This document shows positions 60,925 through 64,000 of a stretch of 64,000 bases of DNA, piece after piece (position 1 is the first letter of the stretch; every line of letters begins with the position of its first letter). Made by a program: the position numbers and the translations under genes. The notes beneath the pieces are model-generated. The model was not told the DNA's origin. It saw only the letters and a program-made list of their open reading frames with translations, and did not search any database. This DNA is from Frondihabitans sp. Leaf304 (GTDB taxonomy: Bacteria > Actinomycetota > Actinomycetes > Actinomycetales > Microbacteriaceae). The stretch is taken from positions 383,449-447,448 of the forward strand of contig NZ_LMNV01000003.1 in NCBI RefSeq assembly GCF_001423105.1, in the 5' to 3' direction.

Positions 60925-61677
60925 TCACGAGTGCGCCGTGCCCGGCGTGAACCGGTAGCCCACGCCCCAGACCGTGAGTAGGTGCGTCGGCGAAGCGGGA
61001 TCGTCTTCGATCTTCTCGCGCAGACGCCGCACGTGGACGGTGACCGTCGAGTAATCGCCGACCTCCCAGCCCCAGACGGATCGGAGCAGTTCGTCTCGGC
61101 GGAACACCCGATCGGGGTGCGTGATCAGATGCGCGAGGAGGTCGTGCTCTCGAGCCGTCAGAGTGAGGGTCGTGTCGCCGACCCTGATCTCTCGGCGAGC
61201 TCGATCGAGACGGAAGCGCCCCGCCTCGATCGTGGCCGGGGGCCCTTCGGGTGACGAGGTGCGCCGAAGAACAGCCTCGACCCGGAGCAGAAGCTCGCGC
61301 GGGGAGAACGGCTTGACGAGATAGTCATCGGCTCCCACCTCGAGGCCGGAGATGCGATCGTGCTCCTCGCCCAGGTCGGCCAGCATGATGATGGGCACGT
61401 CGGCGAGGAGGCGGATTCGCCGGCAGGCCTCCAGCCCGTCGATGCCCGGCAGCATCCGGTCGAGCAGCACGAGATCGGGTCGCGTCTCACGAACCGCCTC
61501 GACGGCGTCGATCCCGTCGACGACCAGGCGCGCAGCGTGCCCGCTCGCCCGCAGAGACGACACGAGCACGTCGGCGGTGACCGGATCGCCTTCGACGACG
61601 AGAATGCTCCGCCGAGCTGGGCCCGACGAGCGAGAGGCGGGCATAAGCGAAGGCGCGAACATCGATGAATACGACAT
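60925..61677 (-). CDS. OmpR/PhoB-type response regulator
   Basis: 250 residues. Receiver (about 24-140) with ILVVEGDPVTADVL, phospho-acceptor Asp73 in LVLLDRMLPGIDG and YLVKPFSPRELLLRV; winged-helix DNA-binding domain (about 155-245) with LTLTAREHDLLAHLITHPDRVFRRDELL and VTVHVRRLREKIEDDP. The acidic pocket reads VEGD rather than the usual VDDD/VEDD, still with one Asp. No kinase is adjacent, so it is an orphan. ATG 61677 lies 7 nt after TAACAT; a tandem ACATGT repeat surrounds the start. Confidence 0.92.
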   Translation of the reverse strand: MSYSSMFAPSLMPASRSSGPARRSILVVEGDPVTADVLVSSLRASGHAARLVVDGIDAVEAVRETRPDLVLLDRMLPGIDGLEACRRIRLLADVPIIMLADLGEEHDRISGLEVGADDYLVKPFSPRELLLRVEAVLRRTSSPEGPPATIEAGRFRLDRARREIRVGDTTLTLTAREHDLLAHLITHPDRVFRRDELLRSVWGWEVGDYSTVTVHVRRLREKIEDDPASPTHLLTVWGVGYRFTPGTAHS

Positions 61678-61684
61678 GTTTCAC

Positions 61685-61690
61685 ATGTTA
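61685..61690 (-). promoter_or_regulatory. -10 element of the leaderless response regulator gene
   Basis: TAACAT on the minus strand, 7 nt before ATG 61677, embedded in ACATGTTTCACATGT, which might be an autoregulatory site. Confidence 0.4.
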
Positions 61691-61775
61691 CAGATCGGTT
61701 ACCGAGAGGCTTCAGCCTCATCGTTTCGTTCGACTTCTGTAATACCTCGAGCGGCCCAAGACCCCCGCCGCCCCG

Positions 61776-61781
61776 TACTCT
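61776..61781 (+). promoter_or_regulatory. -10 element of the leaderless glycosyltransferase gene
   Basis: TACTCT, 6 nt before ATG 61788. AAGGA also lies in the gap but too close to the start to serve as a ribosome site. Confidence 0.5.
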
Positions 61782-61787
61782 CAAGGA

Positions 61788-62456
61788 ATGCCGTTTTCTG
61801 CCGTCGACGTCGTCTTGCCCTGCCTCGACGAAGCTGCCGCCCTTCCCGGCGTCCTCTCCCGGCTTCCCGAGGGCTACCGCGCGATCGTCGTCGACAACGG
61901 CTCGATCGACGGTTCAGCCGACGTGGCCCGAGCCCACGGGGCACTCGTCGTGACCGAACCCCGGCGGGGCTTCGGGTCGGCTGCCCACGCCGGCCTCCTC
62001 GCGGCAACGGCACCACTCGTCGCTTTCTGCGATGCCGACGGCTCGATGGATCCGGGCGATCTCCCTCGGCTCGCCGCCCCCGTGCTGGCCGGAGAATTCG
62101 AACTGACGCTGGGCCGCCGCCGCCCGACCACCCGCGGGGCCTGGCCTCTCCACGCGCGGTTCGCCAATCTCGTTCTCGCCCGCCTGATGCGCAGGGCCTC
62201 CGGTGTGGCGCTCCACGACCTCGGTCCCCTCCGAGTCGCCTCCCGAGAGGGGCTTCTGGCCCTCGACCTCCAGGATCGCCGAAGCGGCTACCCGCTTGAA
62301 ATGGTGCTCCGCGCCTCCGAGGCGGGCTGGCGCATCCGCGAACTCGACATCGACTACTCCCCCCGGGTCGGGCGCAGCAAAGTCACCGGAACGGTGCGCG
62401 GAACGATTCGCGCAATCAAAGACATGTCGAGACTCCTCCGCGAGGCACGAGCATGA
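61788..62456 (+). CDS. Glycosyltransferase family 2
   Basis: 222 residues, short GT-A fold. VDVVLPCLDEAAALPGVL, IVVDNGSIDGSADVARAHG, and the metal Asp in FCDADGSMDPGD are present; no membrane helix. Transfers a sugar from a nucleotide donor, probably to a lipid or secondary metabolite; acceptor unknown. First gene of a three-gene coupled operon (ATGA overlaps), whose next members, DUF2064 and a methyltransferase, are usual companions. Confidence 0.9.
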   Translation: MPFSAVDVVLPCLDEAAALPGVLSRLPEGYRAIVVDNGSIDGSADVARAHGALVVTEPRRGFGSAAHAGLLAATAPLVAFCDADGSMDPGDLPRLAAPVLAGEFELTLGRRRPTTRGAWPLHARFANLVLARLMRRASGVALHDLGPLRVASREGLLALDLQDRRSGYPLEMVLRASEAGWRIRELDIDYSPRVGRSKVTGTVRGTIRAIKDMSRLLREARA

Positions 62457-63082
62457 CGACGCTGGTGGTGATCGCGAAGGAGTGCCTTCCCGGCAAGGTG
62501 AAGACGAGGCTGCACCCGCCGCTGACGCTCGAGCAGGCAGCGGAGGTGGCCGCTGCCAGCCTCGGTGACACCCTGCTCGCTACCGATTCGCTGCCGGCGA
62601 GCCGCCGGATCCTGCTGTTCGATGGCAACCGACCGCCGGTCGGCTCCGAACAGTTCGATGTGATCCCTCAGACGACCGGCCCCCTCGACGAGCGGATCGC
62701 CGCGCTCTTCGACCTGGTCACCGGGCCGACCGTGCTCATCGGCATGGACACCCCTCAGCTGGTCCGCGACGACCTCGCCCCCGCCTTCGACGGTGAGTGG
62801 CCGGACGACGTCGACGCCTGGTATGGCGCCTCGACGGATGGCGGGTTCTGGGCCCTCGGACTGCGCGACCCCGACGGCTCACTCGTTCGCGGCGTACCCA
62901 TGTCGCGAGACGACACCGGGGCTCACCAGCTGGCCCGTCTCGCCGATGCCGGACTCCGGGTGAGCAGGCTCCGCACCCTGACCGACGTCGACCACATCGA
63001 CGATGCGATCGCCGCTGCCGCAGCCGCTCCCGACGGCCGATTCGCCGCCGTGCTGAACGACGCGCTCGGGAGCCCCGAATGA
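62453..63082 (+). CDS. DUF2064 (TIGR04282-type) glycosyltransferase-like protein
   Basis: 209 residues. VVIAKECLPGKVKTRLHPPLTLEQAAEVAAASLGDT resembles the nucleotide-sugar site of TIGR04282 proteins, and LIGMDTPQLVRDDLAPAF with GASTDGGFWALGLR gives the acidic site. It usually stands beside a family 2 glycosyltransferase, as here. Reaction unknown. It overlaps both neighbours as ATGA. Confidence 0.88.
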   Translation: MTTLVVIAKECLPGKVKTRLHPPLTLEQAAEVAAASLGDTLLATDSLPASRRILLFDGNRPPVGSEQFDVIPQTTGPLDERIAALFDLVTGPTVLIGMDTPQLVRDDLAPAFDGEWPDDVDAWYGASTDGGFWALGLRDPDGSLVRGVPMSRDDTGAHQLARLADAGLRVSRLRTLTDVDHIDDAIAAAAAAPDGRFAAVLNDALGSPE

Positions 63083-63792
63083 GCATCGCCGAACTGGGCC
63101 GCGAGGCCACCTTCGGTGCCGGCGGCGCCGAGCCCTACGCGCACGCGCTGCGCCGCGAAGGGCGTTTGACTCTCGTCCGTTCCGATGCGAGTGGCGAAAG
63201 TTCAGGATCCCACGGTGAAGGATCCACCGAACCGGGCTCGGGCGACTACGACCTAGGCCGCTGGATGGCAGCCGCCGACGATGTCGACCGTGCCCTGCTC
63301 GCGGCCGAGCGCGGCCCCGTGCTCGACATCGGCTGCGGGCCGGGTCGCATGGTCGAGGCCGGAATCGCGCTGGGTCTCGTCGCTCTCGGCATCGACGTCT
63401 CTTCGGCCGCCGTCGCGGTCGCCAGGAACGCCGGTCTCCCCGTGCTGCGCCGAACGGTCTTCGAGCGCCTGCCCCGCGAACGTCACTGGGGTACGGCCCT
63501 TCTCCTCGACGGCAACATCGGAATCGGAGGCGACCCCGTGCGCCTGCTGAGCCGTTGCCGCGAGTTGCTGTCTGCGACCGGCGCCGTCATCGTCGAGGCC
63601 TCCCCCCGCGACGAGGCCGATTCCGTCTTCTCGGCGCACGTCGTCGACGATCACGGTCGCGCCTCCTCGGACTTCCCCTGGGCCGAGGTCGGCGCCGACG
63701 CCATGGCGCGCCATGCTGCCTCGGCCGGCCTGCGGGTCGACCAGGAATGGCGCATCGACGGGCGCGTGTTCGCCCGGCTCATTCGCGCGTAG
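63079..63792 (+). CDS. Class I SAM-dependent methyltransferase
   Basis: 237 residues. SAM motif I GPVLDIGCGPGRMVEAGIALG and motif II region LGIDVSSAAVAVARNAG are clear; the substrate domain is unassigned. The N-terminal 55 residues (PYAHALRREGRLTLVRSDASGES) are polar and unconserved. Third gene of the operon; in relatives a molybdopterin-dependent oxidoreductase often follows, here past the right edge if present. The methyl acceptor is unknown. Confidence 0.88.
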   Translation: MSIAELGREATFGAGGAEPYAHALRREGRLTLVRSDASGESSGSHGEGSTEPGSGDYDLGRWMAAADDVDRALLAAERGPVLDIGCGPGRMVEAGIALGLVALGIDVSSAAVAVARNAGLPVLRRTVFERLPRERHWGTALLLDGNIGIGGDPVRLLSRCRELLSATGAVIVEASPRDEADSVFSAHVVDDHGRASSDFPWAEVGADAMARHAASAGLRVDQEWRIDGRVFARLIRA

Positions 63793-63851
63793 GCGCTGCT
63801 GCTCCTGGGGTGTGGAGGCGTTCTCAGCTGCATTGCCTCAGGCGAGCCGGA

Positions 63852-63925
63852 GTCGGCGGGTGTTATGAGTAGTGGGCGGGTGCTCCAGCACCCGCCCACT
63901 CTCAACAACACCCGCCCACCTACTC
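63852..63925. repeat. Dispersed palindromic repeat, copy 2
   Basis: Same design as copy 1: GGCGGGTGTTATG, an inner palindrome with 14-bp arms and a CC centre (63871-63900), then CTCAACAACACCCGCCCAC. Nothing else is recognised from 63793 to the right edge. Confidence 0.85.
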
Positions 63926-64000
63926 GAAAGCGGCGAGCCCCCACCACGCCAACCCTCTACGACCGAACGATCCGATCCCGCTGAGCCCGCCGGCGCACCA

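Overview
The window is high-GC DNA from an actinobacterium, most likely a member of the Microbacteriaceae. The evidence is a mycothiol gene (mca), actinobacterial families (DUF4307, DUF501, PIN-PhoH, FtsB/DivIC), many GTG starts, and gene order that follows mycobacteria in two blocks: phoH2 / uppS / hemolysin III / mca / DUF4307 / greA, and DUF501 / ftsB / eno / mazG / mfd / rplY-pth / prs / glmU. No rRNA, CRISPR array, transposase or integrase was seen. The genus cannot be named from the sequence alone.

Layout. 0-11 kb: a partial prepilin peptidase, phoH, a class V aminotransferase, uppS coupled to a lipoprotein and an I36-type secreted protein, hemolysin III, mca, DUF4307, greA, ilvA and a YcaQ/AlkX-type DNA glycosylase. 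11-21 kb: LemA, a large Ig-like membrane protein, tRNA-Leu, NDH-2, a mycosin-like protease, DUF501, ftsB, eno, hisS. 21-29.5 kb: a possible small RNA, a TetR regulator, mazG, nhaA with a structured leader, mfd, pth and rplY. 29.7-40 kb (accessory): gnd, then a purine block made of a NitT/TauT-type ABC importer, adenosine deaminase and a broken 8-oxoguanine deaminase-like gene, a divergent TetR regulator, a flavin monooxygenase and a HAD phosphatase. 40-43 kb: prs and glmU.

42.7-53.3 kb is the most distinctive part, lying between glmU and tRNA-Gln. It holds an NAD-salvage operon (PRPP-synthetase-like protein, nicotinamide phosphoribosyltransferase, NrtR-like degenerate Nudix regulator), a small membrane protein, a NarL-type two-component system, and a P450 operon (alcohol dehydrogenase, ferredoxin-ferredoxin reductase fusion, cytochrome P450, isochorismatase-like hydrolase). 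The same 16-bp palindrome, in the 7-2-7 layout used by NarL-type regulators, lies once in the divergent region of the NAD operon and once in front of the P450 operon, so the response regulator encoded between them may control both.

53-64 kb: a MarR regulator, an ABC-F protein, a translationally coupled molybdenum-cofactor operon (moeA, moaC, mog, moaE), MTA phosphorylase with an epimerase, an OmpR-type response regulator, and a glycosyltransferase / DUF2064 / methyltransferase operon running toward the right edge.

Genome-scale signals seen by eye: the octamer AAGGATCC occurs at least 21 times where about one is expected; at least eleven genes have a TANNNT-like -10 element 6 or 7 nt before the start codon, suggesting leaderless mRNAs; and two copies of a roughly 72-bp palindromic repeat lie 10 kb apart.
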